From: an uncultured bacterium
GTDB lineage: Bacteria; Bacillota; Clostridia; Lachnospirales; Lachnospiraceae
Reading direction: 5' to 3'
Length of the DNA stretch: 20,671 bases
Assembly: GCA_905214365.1 (NCBI GenBank)
Contig: CAJMMH010000009.1
Span: 1 to 20,671, forward strand
In this document: positions 1 through 7,767 of the stretch, piece after piece
Numbering within the stretch: the first letter of the stretch is position 1
Layout of the letters: every line of letters begins with the position of its first letter
Made by a program: the position numbers and the translations under genes
The notes under the pieces: generated by a model
Seen by the model: the letters and a program-made list of their open reading frames with translations, nothing else
Databases searched by the model: none
What the model was told of the DNA's origin: nothing

Positions 1-2196
1 GCAGGAACCGCGATCCCATTTCTGATTGTCTTTTACCGGAAGTATCGAGGAAGGATACTAATTGGAATTGAGCAGATTTTCCAGACTGTTCTTGCTGTGC
101 TGCGAGGAGAGAATGGAGTAAAAACCCTTGCATCAAAAGGATACCGCGTTGTCGTTGGAAACCGGGGAAAACAGGTCGTGAAGATGCTTTTGCACTGTCT
201 TCCGGATTTATTGCTGACGGCAGCGATCATTGCAGGAGTATGCTATGTTTATGGCGTAAATGCGGTTACTGTTTTTGGTTATAAAGCGTCTGATATTCCG
301 GTTCATAACCAGTGGGTTAATGAGATGGACAGCAACCAGATCTTTTCACAGGGCGTATATCCGCATGGTTTCCATTGCATGATTTATTATCTTCATGCGG
401 CATTTGGAATCAAAGCCTATATCCTTTTTCGGGTGTTTGCATTTGTACAGACGCTGTACATTCATCTGGCATTGCTTGTATCGCTTAAAGTGATTTGCAA
501 GGCAAGGTTTACTCCATATTTTGGAACAGTTGCGTATCTGATGCTTGATATTTATAATTTCAACTCCTTTGCAAGATATGCAAGTACGCTGCCGCAGGAA
601 TATGGTATGCTGTTTATCATTCCGTCTGCGGTACTGGCAATCCGGTTCTTTCAGGAGTTTGCGGCATTTCATTCGGAGTTGAATCCGGAAGAAAAGGCGC
701 GGCAGTACAAGAGGGTAAAGGGATATCTGATCAGTTTTGCAATCAGTTTTTCACTGACGCTGACAGTTCATTTTTACAATACGATGCCAGCAGGTGTATT
801 TTGCCTTGGAATTGCGGCCGGTTTTTTCTTCCGTTTTTTCCAATGGAAATATTTCTGGCGGATTATGGCAGCCGGTGTAGCGAGTATTATAATCGCCGTT
901 TTTCCTATGGCAGTCGGTGTGGCAACCGGTCATAAGCTGCAGGGGTCTCTTTACTGGGGTTTAAATGTTATTAACGGAACAGCGAATAAGAGCGGGGAAG
1001 AGCAGGAAGTACGGACGATTACTGATAAAAATGGAAACACAATTACGATTGTCGGAGAGGTGGATGAAGATACTATTCAGAGATTGATTGACGGGACGGA
1101 AGAAACAGGTTCTGCAGATGGTGAAACGGGAGCCGATGAAACGGAGAATGGAACTCAGGAAGAACAAACAGAAGAGAACTTGACAGTGTCGGAACCGGAA
1201 GCAGATCAGTCGAAGAAGATAACATTGCTGGAACAGCTTCAGAATATCACGAATCGAATCATGATGGAGATTCAGATATATTGTACGAGACAGAACCGAA
1301 TGGTTATGTTGGTTATGGTAGGTGGAATTGTAAGTTTGCTTATTCTTGGCGGACTGGCTATGCTGTTTCAGAAAACTGATTATGCGGGGACGTTGTGGTC
1401 TGTTGGCGTGTATATGATCTTGATGTGCGGGATGCAGGCGTTAAATGTGTTGGGCTTACCAGAACTGATGCAGCCATCACGATTATGCATCTTTTTCTGC
1501 TATTCACTTGGATTGGTGTGGGCGCTGAATGCGGATGCGGTGATTTATCTGTTATTTGGATGGTTTCGGAAAAAATTGGTAATGAGTGCTGTGTCAGCAT
1601 TGGTACTCCTTCTTGGAGCAAATGAAGCAATTAGGGCAGAAATAATCCGGAAACCGATTGAAATTTCCGGCCTTGAAACGAATGAAGGAATCATATGTCT
1701 GACTAATATTATCCGGGAAAACAAAGATTATAACTGGACAATTATTTCAGCAAATGATGAACGCCAGATGATTATTGAGTTTGGACGTCATTATGAGATG
1801 ATTACTTTTTTGCGGGAATTGCGGGATCTGGAGAAAAATTCAGAGATTACAATGCCGACAGAGTATGTGTATTTCTTTATCGAGAAACAGCCGATTAACT
1901 ATGCGGGAAGCGCAAATGGAATTGATTTGAAACCAGTATCGGAGGAGGGGGCATCACATCCGGTCAATACAGAAACCGGAATCAGTGCTTACACATCGAT
2001 TACCAGATGGGAGACGATGTCTCACATGTATTACTGGGCGCAGGCATTTAAGAAGCTTTATCCGGAAGAAATGGAAGTTTACTATGAAACCGAGGATTTT
2101 GTCTGTTATCGGCTTCATCAGAATGTAAACAGCCTGTACAACCTGGCAATCGATTACGGATACAATAATCCGCAGGCAGGCACAGAGAACGAATAA
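1..2196 (+). CDS. Polytopic membrane protein of a Pel-like polysaccharide locus, 5'-truncated by the window edge
   Basis: The reading frame is open from base 1, so the gene begins upstream; the GTG at 97 is internal. The visible 731 residues contain about ten hydrophobic segments. They cluster around bases 185-290, 410-650, 720-930, 1290-1380 and 1390-1630, and a soluble C-terminal domain of about 170 residues follows. Between two membrane blocks lies a soluble loop (about 970-1240) whose second half is low-complexity and rich in Glu, Thr and Gly. An early loop carries D-I-P-V-H and G-V-Y-P-H-G-F-H motifs, which recall the first extracytoplasmic loop of GT-C glycosyltransferases. That resemblance is inference. 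The stop is 50 bp before the DUF2194 gene, so the two are probably cotranscribed. A role as membrane polymerase or assembly component of the Pel-like machine is plausible but unproven. Confidence 0.75.
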   Translation, partial: AGTAIPFLIVFYRKYRGRILIGIEQIFQTVLAVLRGENGVKTLASKGYRVVVGNRGKQVVKMLLHCLPDLLLTAAIIAGVCYVYGVNAVTVFGYKASDIPVHNQWVNEMDSNQIFSQGVYPHGFHCMIYYLHAAFGIKAYILFRVFAFVQTLYIHLALLVSLKVICKARFTPYFGTVAYLMLDIYNFNSFARYASTLPQEYGMLFIIPSAVLAIRFFQEFAAFHSELNPEEKARQYKRVKGYLISFAISFSLTLTVHFYNTMPAGVFCLGIAAGFFFRFFQWKYFWRIMAAGVASIIIAVFPMAVGVATGHKLQGSLYWGLNVINGTANKSGEEQEVRTITDKNGNTITIVGEVDEDTIQRLIDGTEETGSADGETGADETENGTQEEQTEENLTVSEPEADQSKKITLLEQLQNITNRIMMEIQIYCTRQNRMVMLVMVGGIVSLLILGGLAMLFQKTDYAGTLWSVGVYMILMCGMQALNVLGLPELMQPSRLCIFFCYSLGLVWALNADAVIYLLFGWFRKKLVMSAVSALVLLLGANEAIRAEIIRKPIEISGLETNEGIICLTNIIRENKDYNWTIISANDERQMIIEFGRHYEMITFLRELRDLEKNSEITMPTEYVYFFIEKQPINYAGSANGIDLKPVSEEGASHPVNTETGISAYTSITRWETMSHMYYWAQAFKKLYPEEMEVYYETEDFVCYRLHQNVNSLYNLAIDYGYNNPQAGTENE

Positions 2197-2246
2197 AAAT
2201 GAAGAACGGAAGCGATTGAGCGCAGCAATGGAAAGGAGGAAACGGG

Positions 2247-4160
2247 ATGGTATCGAGAAGAAATTTTGCAGCGATTACAGTTGTCATGGCGATTATCTTT
2301 TTCCTGTTTCAGTTCCTGAACATGGCAAAAGAGTACTGGAATGATTATCAGACCAACGCGTATGAAGCGGATCTGCAGGAGCTTCCGGATCGAAGCAGCG
2401 TTTATACGGTAAAAAAGCAGTCGGAAGATAATTCGGATGCCGTTGATCCAGATAACAGCGCGGAGCAGAACGCGGTGATAAGGCAGCCGGCTGTCTGCAT
2501 TGGCAGTTCGGACGCCGGCTCCGTTGGCGAGATGCTTTCTTACTGGGGACTGTATACGAAACGGGAAGTTGATGTTTACGAGTCGCTTGCAGCGTATGAG
2601 CAGGCGGTAAAAAATAACGAGCAGGAAACACCGCAGTTTCTCCTGATTGATCCGAATGCGATCAACTGGAACGGACGGGCGGAAACATTAAAGCTTCAGA
2701 GGTATGTGGATCAGGGAATTAATCTGATTTTCAGCCGGATTCCGGATGTATCTGTCATCAGCGAAAATTTTGCTCTTCAGACGCTTCTTGGAATCGAATC
2801 CATTGTAGAAGAGAGCACAACCGTTGTTGGTATGCATCTGTATCGTGGACTTCTGCTCGGAGGAGAGAAAATTTACCAGGCAGAAAACGAGGAAGAACAG
2901 AAAAATCAGGATCTGGAACTGACATTTCCATGGTATCATCTGACCGAGGGAACGAAGGTATATATGAAGGGAATTACGGCAGATGAGTCAATTGATGTGC
3001 AGGAGCACCCGGTTCTGATCTGGAGAAAAAGCTTTGGAACGGCATTTGTCTTTGCTGTCAATGGAACCTATATGCAGGGGGCGGCAGGACTTGGCTATCT
3101 GACTGGCATGCTTTGTGAAATGCAGAGCGATACAATTTATCCGGTAGTAAATGCTCATAACCTGGTTGGAGTCAATTATCCGGGAATGGCAAATGAAAAT
3201 GGAGAGGTGCTCCAGCAAATGTACAGTCAGTCGATGCGCGGCGTATTCCGTGACGTTATCTGGCCCGCGTTTGCGTCGGTTTCTGAGAAAACAAAGTTTG
3301 AGATGACAGCGATGATGGCTCCGCAGATGGATTACACGGATGATATTCTTCCGCAAAGCGAAGATCTCCGCTACTACATGGAGGTAGTCAATGAACAAAA
3401 CGGAGAAATGGGAATTTCCGGAGATACCGAGGCAAAGAATGGCATACAGGAAAAATGGGAGGCAGATGCGGAATTTCTGGGAAAGGAGTTGCCATCCTAT
3501 CATTTTTCTTCCCTGTACCGTGGAAACCTGACGGAAGAAGAGCTGTCAGAATCGCTGACTGAAGATTTGCTGAAGCAGGTTCGGACGGTAATAGAAGATC
3601 CGGATGACAGCAGCGACCTGATCGGCTATCTGACTGATTCGGTTACGCGGCAGAAAACAGTGATTGACGGATATGAGCATACATACAGTCAGGATTTGTT
3701 GGTACGGAGCATTGAAACCGCGCTTGGTTACAGTAGCGTGCTGGTTGATATCGGAAGAGTGGTGTATCCGCAGTCAGATGAGGACGCGTGGGAGAAGCTG
3801 TCGGAAAGGCTGATGGCGAATCTGACGACCTACTGGAAGCCGTTCCGGGTGTTTGACGGGACAACCGTTTCAGAGTGTGATGCAAGAATCCGCAGTTTCC
3901 TTGCGATGAATTATCAGGAAATAAAGACGGACGATACCATCATACTGGACATTACCGGAAGGTATGAGTCCTGTTGGTTTATCCTGAAAACCTATGGAAA
4001 AGAAATTACGGAAACAGACGGCGGATCCGCAGTAAAGATTGAAGACGATGCATGGCTGGTCAGAGCGGACGCGGATCATGTATCCATCTCGCTGGAACCG
4101 GAAAATCAGCGCTACTATTACGAACTGCCGAAGGCAGAAACAGAAACCGATGCAGAGTAG
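2247..4160 (+). CDS. DUF2194-family membrane-anchored protein (PelA-like)
   Basis: This is a 637-residue protein with a single N-terminal membrane segment (about residues 7-27) and a large, presumably extracytoplasmic, body. The start is fixed by AAAGGAGG at 2232-2239, seven bases before the ATG. The N-terminus (M-V-S-R-R-N-F then a hydrophobic run and N-D-Y) matches my memory of DUF2194 proteins, which in Clostridia precede pelF. Residues about 80-270 look like an alpha/beta, amidotransferase-like domain. The stretch around residues 340-390, with M-M-A-P-Q-M-D-Y and E-M-G-I-S-G, resembles the core of polysaccharide deacetylases. The usual deacetylase H-x3-H metal motif is not evident after E-M-G-I-S-G, so catalysis is doubtful. 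By position it would correspond to PelA, without an obvious glycosidase domain. Only 18 bp separate it from pelF. Confidence 0.7.
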   Translation: MVSRRNFAAITVVMAIIFFLFQFLNMAKEYWNDYQTNAYEADLQELPDRSSVYTVKKQSEDNSDAVDPDNSAEQNAVIRQPAVCIGSSDAGSVGEMLSYWGLYTKREVDVYESLAAYEQAVKNNEQETPQFLLIDPNAINWNGRAETLKLQRYVDQGINLIFSRIPDVSVISENFALQTLLGIESIVEESTTVVGMHLYRGLLLGGEKIYQAENEEEQKNQDLELTFPWYHLTEGTKVYMKGITADESIDVQEHPVLIWRKSFGTAFVFAVNGTYMQGAAGLGYLTGMLCEMQSDTIYPVVNAHNLVGVNYPGMANENGEVLQQMYSQSMRGVFRDVIWPAFASVSEKTKFEMTAMMAPQMDYTDDILPQSEDLRYYMEVVNEQNGEMGISGDTEAKNGIQEKWEADAEFLGKELPSYHFSSLYRGNLTEEELSESLTEDLLKQVRTVIEDPDDSSDLIGYLTDSVTRQKTVIDGYEHTYSQDLLVRSIETALGYSSVLVDIGRVVYPQSDEDAWEKLSERLMANLTTYWKPFRVFDGTTVSECDARIRSFLAMNYQEIKTDDTIILDITGRYESCWFILKTYGKEITETDGGSAVKIEDDAWLVRADADHVSISLEPENQRYYYELPKAETETDAE

Positions 4161-4178
4161 GAAAGGAGGGGAACGGAT

Positions 4179-5714
4179 ATGAGAGTATGTATTGTAGCAG
4201 AAGGGTGTTATCCATTTGTTGTCGGCGGCGTATCCAGCTGGGTTCACAGCATGATCCGTCTGTTCCCCAAAACAGAGTTTGTGATTCTGACAATTGCGGC
4301 GAATCGGACGATACGCGGAAAGTACGCGTATGAGCTGCCGGAAAATGTCACTGAGGTTCATGAACTGTATCTGGATGATGTGGACTGGGGATCGAAGCAC
4401 CGGAGAAAAAAGCGTCTGACCAGAGAACAGTATCATGCGCTGCGAAGTCTGATCCTGGATCAGAATATTGAATGGAATGTTTTATTTGACCTGTTCCAGG
4501 ATAAAGATGTGTCCCTGAATGATCTGCTGATGGGAGAAGATTTCCTTCTTGCGGTAACAGATTGTTACCGGATCAAGTACAGTCAGATTGTATTTTCGGA
4601 TTTCCTGTGGACGATGCGCTCCATTTATCTGCCGCTGTTTCTGACGATGCAGATGGAACTGCCGAAAGCAGACTTATATCATTGCGTGGCAACCGGCTAC
4701 GCGGGAATTCTTGGAAGTATGGCAAAGCACAGGTTCGGGTGCCGCCTCCTTGTTTCCGAGCATGGTATTTATACAAGAGAGCGCGAGGAAGAGCTGATTA
4801 AGGCAAAATGGGTAACAGGTATTTACAAAAATATCTGGATTGACCAGTTCCGGAAAATGTCCCGTCTTGCCTATCGGGAAAGCAGCCTGGTAACAAGCCT
4901 GTTTGAACAGGCGAGAGGGCTGCAGATCGAACTTGGCTGTCCGCCGGAAAAAACAGCAGTGACGCCAAATGGAATCCGGGTTGAAAATCTGCAGGAAATT
5001 GCCGGGAAGCAGCCGGAGGATGAAGGAAAAATCAATATCGGAGCGGTGCTGAGAGTGACGCCGATTAAGGATGTAAAGACCATGATCCAGGCATTCAGTT
5101 TTGCCAAGGCAAAGGAGCCGCGCCTGAAGCTGTGGATCATGGGGCCCTGGGACGAGGATGAGGAATACGCGAAAGAATGCTTCGAACTAGTGGAGTCCCT
5201 TCAGCTTGCAGATGTGGAGTTCACCGGCCGGATTAATATTAAAGATTATCTTGGCCGTATGGATATGACGATCTTAACGAGCGTCAGCGAGGGACAGCCG
5301 CTGACTATCCTGGAAAGCTTTGCGGCGCACAAGCCGGTGATTGCAACGGACGTCGGAAACTGTTACGGACTGATTTACGGAGAAAACGATTCGTTTGGAC
5401 CGGCGGGTATGATCACTCACATCATGAATGTAGAGGAAATCGCGGCGGCAATGGTCGATATGGCGCAGAAAACCGAAATGCGCCTGCAGATGGGAGAGAA
5501 CGGATACCGCCGTGTGATGGCGAAATACCGTGTCGAGTATATGCAGAAAACCTACTGGGATATCTACCGAGATTTCGCAGAAAGCATGAAGCTGGAGTGG
5601 AATGAAGAGCCAGTTGTTATCCCGGAGGTAAAAATGGAAGAACCGGAAGAACTGGAAAAGCCAGCCGATGTTCCGGAAACAGAAGAAGCTTTGGAACAGA
5701 AGCAGGATGAATAA
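4179..5714 (+). CDS. pelF: PelF-like GT4 glycosyltransferase of Pel exopolysaccharide synthesis
   Basis: This 511-residue cytosolic GT4 enzyme is the predicted polymerising glycosyltransferase of Pel-type polysaccharide; known PelF proteins use UDP-activated sugars. The N-terminus, C-I-V-A-E-G-C-Y-P-F-V-V-G-G-V-S-S-W-V-H, is the PelF hallmark. The GT-B C-terminal domain carries R-V-T-P-I-K-D-V-K (about residue 293) and the E-x7-E donor-site motif in S-E-G-Q-P-L-T-I-L-E (about residues 370-379), followed by K-P-V-I-A-T-D-V-G. The start has AAAGGAGGGG just upstream. The last 40 residues form an acidic Pro/Glu tail (about 470-511) that is not part of the GT-B fold. The stop codon TAA is the first three bases of a 7-bp repeat bordering a MITE-like palindrome, so that insertion did not alter the protein. 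Confidence 0.92.
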   Translation: MRVCIVAEGCYPFVVGGVSSWVHSMIRLFPKTEFVILTIAANRTIRGKYAYELPENVTEVHELYLDDVDWGSKHRRKKRLTREQYHALRSLILDQNIEWNVLFDLFQDKDVSLNDLLMGEDFLLAVTDCYRIKYSQIVFSDFLWTMRSIYLPLFLTMQMELPKADLYHCVATGYAGILGSMAKHRFGCRLLVSEHGIYTREREEELIKAKWVTGIYKNIWIDQFRKMSRLAYRESSLVTSLFEQARGLQIELGCPPEKTAVTPNGIRVENLQEIAGKQPEDEGKINIGAVLRVTPIKDVKTMIQAFSFAKAKEPRLKLWIMGPWDEDEEYAKECFELVESLQLADVEFTGRINIKDYLGRMDMTILTSVSEGQPLTILESFAAHKPVIATDVGNCYGLIYGENDSFGPAGMITHIMNVEEIAAAMVDMAQKTEMRLQMGENGYRRVMAKYRVEYMQKTYWDIYRDFAESMKLEWNEEPVVIPEVKMEEPEELEKPADVPETEEALEQKQDE

Positions 5715-5718
5715 GATG
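5712..5718 (+). repeat. Left 7-bp direct repeat (candidate target-site duplication)
   Basis: TAAGATG here is repeated exactly at 5879-5885, just outside the palindromic element. The first three bases are the pelF stop codon. Two matching 7-mers at exactly the borders of a hairpin-forming element are what a target-site duplication would leave, though a 7-bp match can arise by chance. Confidence 0.5.
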
Positions 5719-5878
5719 TACTCTCGGAATCTCTTATGCACCTAGCTTTGCGGCTGATTTTCCGCCGGAGATGTCTGAATTTTATCAACGTACGCACCGC
5801 GTACGCCTCAAAAATTCAGGCACCTTCGACAAAAAATCATCTCGCAAATTCAGGCACAACGAGATTCCGAGAGCACAT
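5719..5878. mobile_element. MITE-like 160-bp imperfect palindrome between pelF and pelG
   Basis: The whole pelF-pelG gap folds on itself. The outer arms are a perfect 13-bp inverted repeat, CTCTCGGAATCTC at 5721-5733 against 5861-5873. Inside these, CCT(2-3 nt)TTTGCG-type segments pair, then TGATTTT with AAAATCA, then TGAATTTT (5776-5783) with AAAATTCA (5811-5818). The tip is CGTACGC (5789-5795) with GCGTACG (5799-5805) around a 3-nt loop. Many arm mismatches are transitions that would form G-U pairs in RNA. A 12-bp direct repeat, AAATTCAGGCAC, occurs at 5812-5823 and 5846-5857. There is no transposase and no plausible ORF. The flanking TAAGATG repeats fit a non-autonomous miniature element. 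A structured cis-acting RNA is the main alternative. Confidence 0.65.
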
Positions 5879-5885
5879 TAAGATG
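5879..5885 (+). repeat. Right 7-bp direct repeat (candidate target-site duplication)
   Basis: This is the second TAAGATG, directly after the palindrome and only a few bases before the AAAGGAGGA ribosome site of pelG (5887-5894). The insertion therefore leaves the pelG translation signal intact. Confidence 0.5.
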
Positions 5886-5902
5886 GAAAGGAGGAACTGC
5901 AG

Positions 5903-7378
5903 ATGGCTGGAATCGGTGTCAGACTAAATAAAATCTTTGAAAAAAATACGCTAACGACCGATTTGCTGGGATTTTTTTACAGTACGCTGGTAACGGTTGC
6001 GCCGATGTTTGTGATCATCATTAACCTAGTGCTGATGGAGTATTTTCTGAAATTTTCAACGCTGGGATTCGCGCAGCGCGAACTGTTTTCCTGTACAGTG
6101 CTGTATATCTTTATCTTTTCTCTACTGACAGCATCGCCGTTTAACGCGGTGTTATCCCGGTACATGTCAGACGTGATCTACGAAGAGCGGTATCAGGATA
6201 TTCTTCCCTGTTATTATGTCGGGATGATTTTGAACATTGCGCTCAGCTGTCTGGTGGGGATTCCGTTCTGTCTATGGGAACATTTTGTAGGAGGCGTATC
6301 GGTTGCCTATGTGTTTGCCGGGTTCTGGGGATACATCAGTCTGGTGCTGGTATTCTACTCCATGATTTATCTGTCAATCTGTAAGGATTATCAGAGGATT
6401 GCCCAGTATTACGGCGCAGGTATGCTGCTTGCGTTCCTGCTGTCTTTATTTTTCCGGTATATCCTTCACTGGGGGATTCCGCAGAGCATGCTTGCGGCGC
6501 TGGATGCCGGATTTTTCCTGACGGCGGTGCTGGAAAATGCGCTGGTGAAACGATACTTTAAGAAAAACAGCAACCGTTATAAGCCGGTGCTGAAGTATTT
6601 TAAGAAGTACTGGCAGCTGGTTGTCACCAATTTCCTCTATATCCTGGGACTTTATGTGCATAACTTTGTCTTTTGGACGACGGATATGAGGATGGTGGTT
6701 GTAAAAAGCTTTGTCTGCAACCAGCCGTACGATATGGCATCCTGTCTGGCGATGTTCACCAATATTTCCGCAACGATTATCTTTATTGCCCGTGTGGAAA
6801 TGCACTTCCATGAAAAGTACAAGCTCTACTCGGAGGCGGTAATCGGAGGACGCGGAGCGGATATTCAGAATACAAAGCGGCGGATGTTCCGTCAGCTGGC
6901 GAGTGAGCTGATGACGCTTGCGCGGATTCAGTTCATTATTTCTGTAGTGGTTTATCTGATCTGCATGGTCGTGCTGCCGGGACTTGGCTTTTCCGGAATG
7001 ACGCTGAAGATTTATCCGTCGTTAGCCGCCGGGTATTTCATTTTGTTTCTGATGTATTCAGCGATCATTTTCCTTTATTATTTCAATGATCTGACGGGGG
7101 CGGTATGGACATCGGTGCTTTTTTTCCTGGTCACCTGGATCGGAAGTATCCTTGCGGCGCGTCAGTCGCCGATCTGGTATGGGGCGGGCGTGATCGCCGG
7201 TTCCTTTGTTGGGTGGACAGCCGCGTATCTGCGGCTGCGATGGGTGGAAAAGCATATGGATGTGCATGTATTCTGTCGCGGAACACTGATACCGAGGGGA
7301 AAAGGAAAAAAGCCGTCAGGCAAGGTATTTGACAGAAGAACAGACCGGCAGTCAAACCGGGGGGAGGAGAGTAAATAG
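5903..7378 (+). CDS. pelG: PelG-like polysaccharide transporter
   Basis: This is a 491-residue polytopic membrane protein with about twelve hydrophobic segments, matching PelG, the MOP-superfamily-like transporter that moves Pel across the cytoplasmic membrane. Characteristic stretches include the N-terminal M-A-G-I-G-V-R-L-N-K-I-F, F-N-A-V-L-S-R-Y in the third segment, and F-W-T-T-D-M-R in the middle. AAAGGAGGA sits eight bases before the ATG. The last 35 or so residues form a basic, hydrophilic cytoplasmic tail that makes the protein somewhat longer than typical PelG. It follows pelF in the usual order, but with 188 bp between them because of the palindromic element. A second, unrelated flippase is encoded at 12844-14355. 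Confidence 0.92.
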   Translation: MAGIGVRLNKIFEKNTLTTDLLGFFYSTLVTVAPMFVIIINLVLMEYFLKFSTLGFAQRELFSCTVLYIFIFSLLTASPFNAVLSRYMSDVIYEERYQDILPCYYVGMILNIALSCLVGIPFCLWEHFVGGVSVAYVFAGFWGYISLVLVFYSMIYLSICKDYQRIAQYYGAGMLLAFLLSLFFRYILHWGIPQSMLAALDAGFFLTAVLENALVKRYFKKNSNRYKPVLKYFKKYWQLVVTNFLYILGLYVHNFVFWTTDMRMVVVKSFVCNQPYDMASCLAMFTNISATIIFIARVEMHFHEKYKLYSEAVIGGRGADIQNTKRRMFRQLASELMTLARIQFIISVVVYLICMVVLPGLGFSGMTLKIYPSLAAGYFILFLMYSAIIFLYYFNDLTGAVWTSVLFFLVTWIGSILAARQSPIWYGAGVIAGSFVGWTAAYLRLRWVEKHMDVHVFCRGTLIPRGKGKKPSGKVFDRRTDRQSNRGEESK

Positions 7379-7379
7379 G

Positions 7380-7763
7380 ATGGATACAGCAGTAATCATT
7401 CGGATTGGATTGGTAATCACAGGACTGACAATTGTAATTCTGACATTTTTGCTTCATTCAGCAAAAAAACTGACAGTCAACCTGGCCGTGATATGGGAGA
7501 TGATCGGAATCGGACTGATTTTGGTTGGAGCGATTCCCGGACTGTCCGGCTGGTGCAGTTACCTGTCATACGGAACAATGATTGCCATGTTCTTTATCGG
7601 AGCGCTGACCGTCTGGGGCGGTTATGAGCTGAGTGCGCTGATTTCCTCGCTTGCGATGAAAAATCAGGAGCTTGCTATGCAGGTTTCGCTTCTGAATCAG
7701 GAAAACGAGCGGATACTTTCCGAGCTTTCTGAACTGACAGGAAAGAGCAGAAGGGAACTGTGA
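7380..7763 (+). CDS. DUF2304-like small membrane protein
   Basis: I choose the ATG at 7380, preceded by GGGGAGGAGA at 7361-7370, over an in-frame ATG at 7329 that would overlap the end of pelG. The 127-residue product has three hydrophobic helices (about residues 5-25, 32-52 and 58-84), then a charged helix likely to form a coiled coil (about 90-120, with a Q-x-x-L-L-N-Q-E-N-E heptad feel). This architecture and length match DUF2304. As I recall, DUF2304 proteins frequently neighbour DPM-like GT2 glycosyltransferases, and one follows at 8996. A role as membrane partner of that GT2 is inference. The gene ends four bases before the GT4 start, which indicates tight operon coupling. Confidence 0.75.
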   Translation: MDTAVIIRIGLVITGLTIVILTFLLHSAKKLTVNLAVIWEMIGIGLILVGAIPGLSGWCSYLSYGTMIAMFFIGALTVWGGYELSALISSLAMKNQELAMQVSLLNQENERILSELSELTGKSRREL

Positions 7764-7767
7764 ACCG

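Noticed and set aside
3870..4436. 188-codon minus-strand ORF opposite the DUF2194 and pelF junction
   Set aside because: It is a shadow of the opposite-strand codons and no start signal is visible.
5736..5927. 63-codon plus-strand ORF between pelF and pelG
   Set aside because: It lies within the palindromic element, has no ribosome site, and runs out of frame into the pelG start. It is a by-product of the hairpin sequence.
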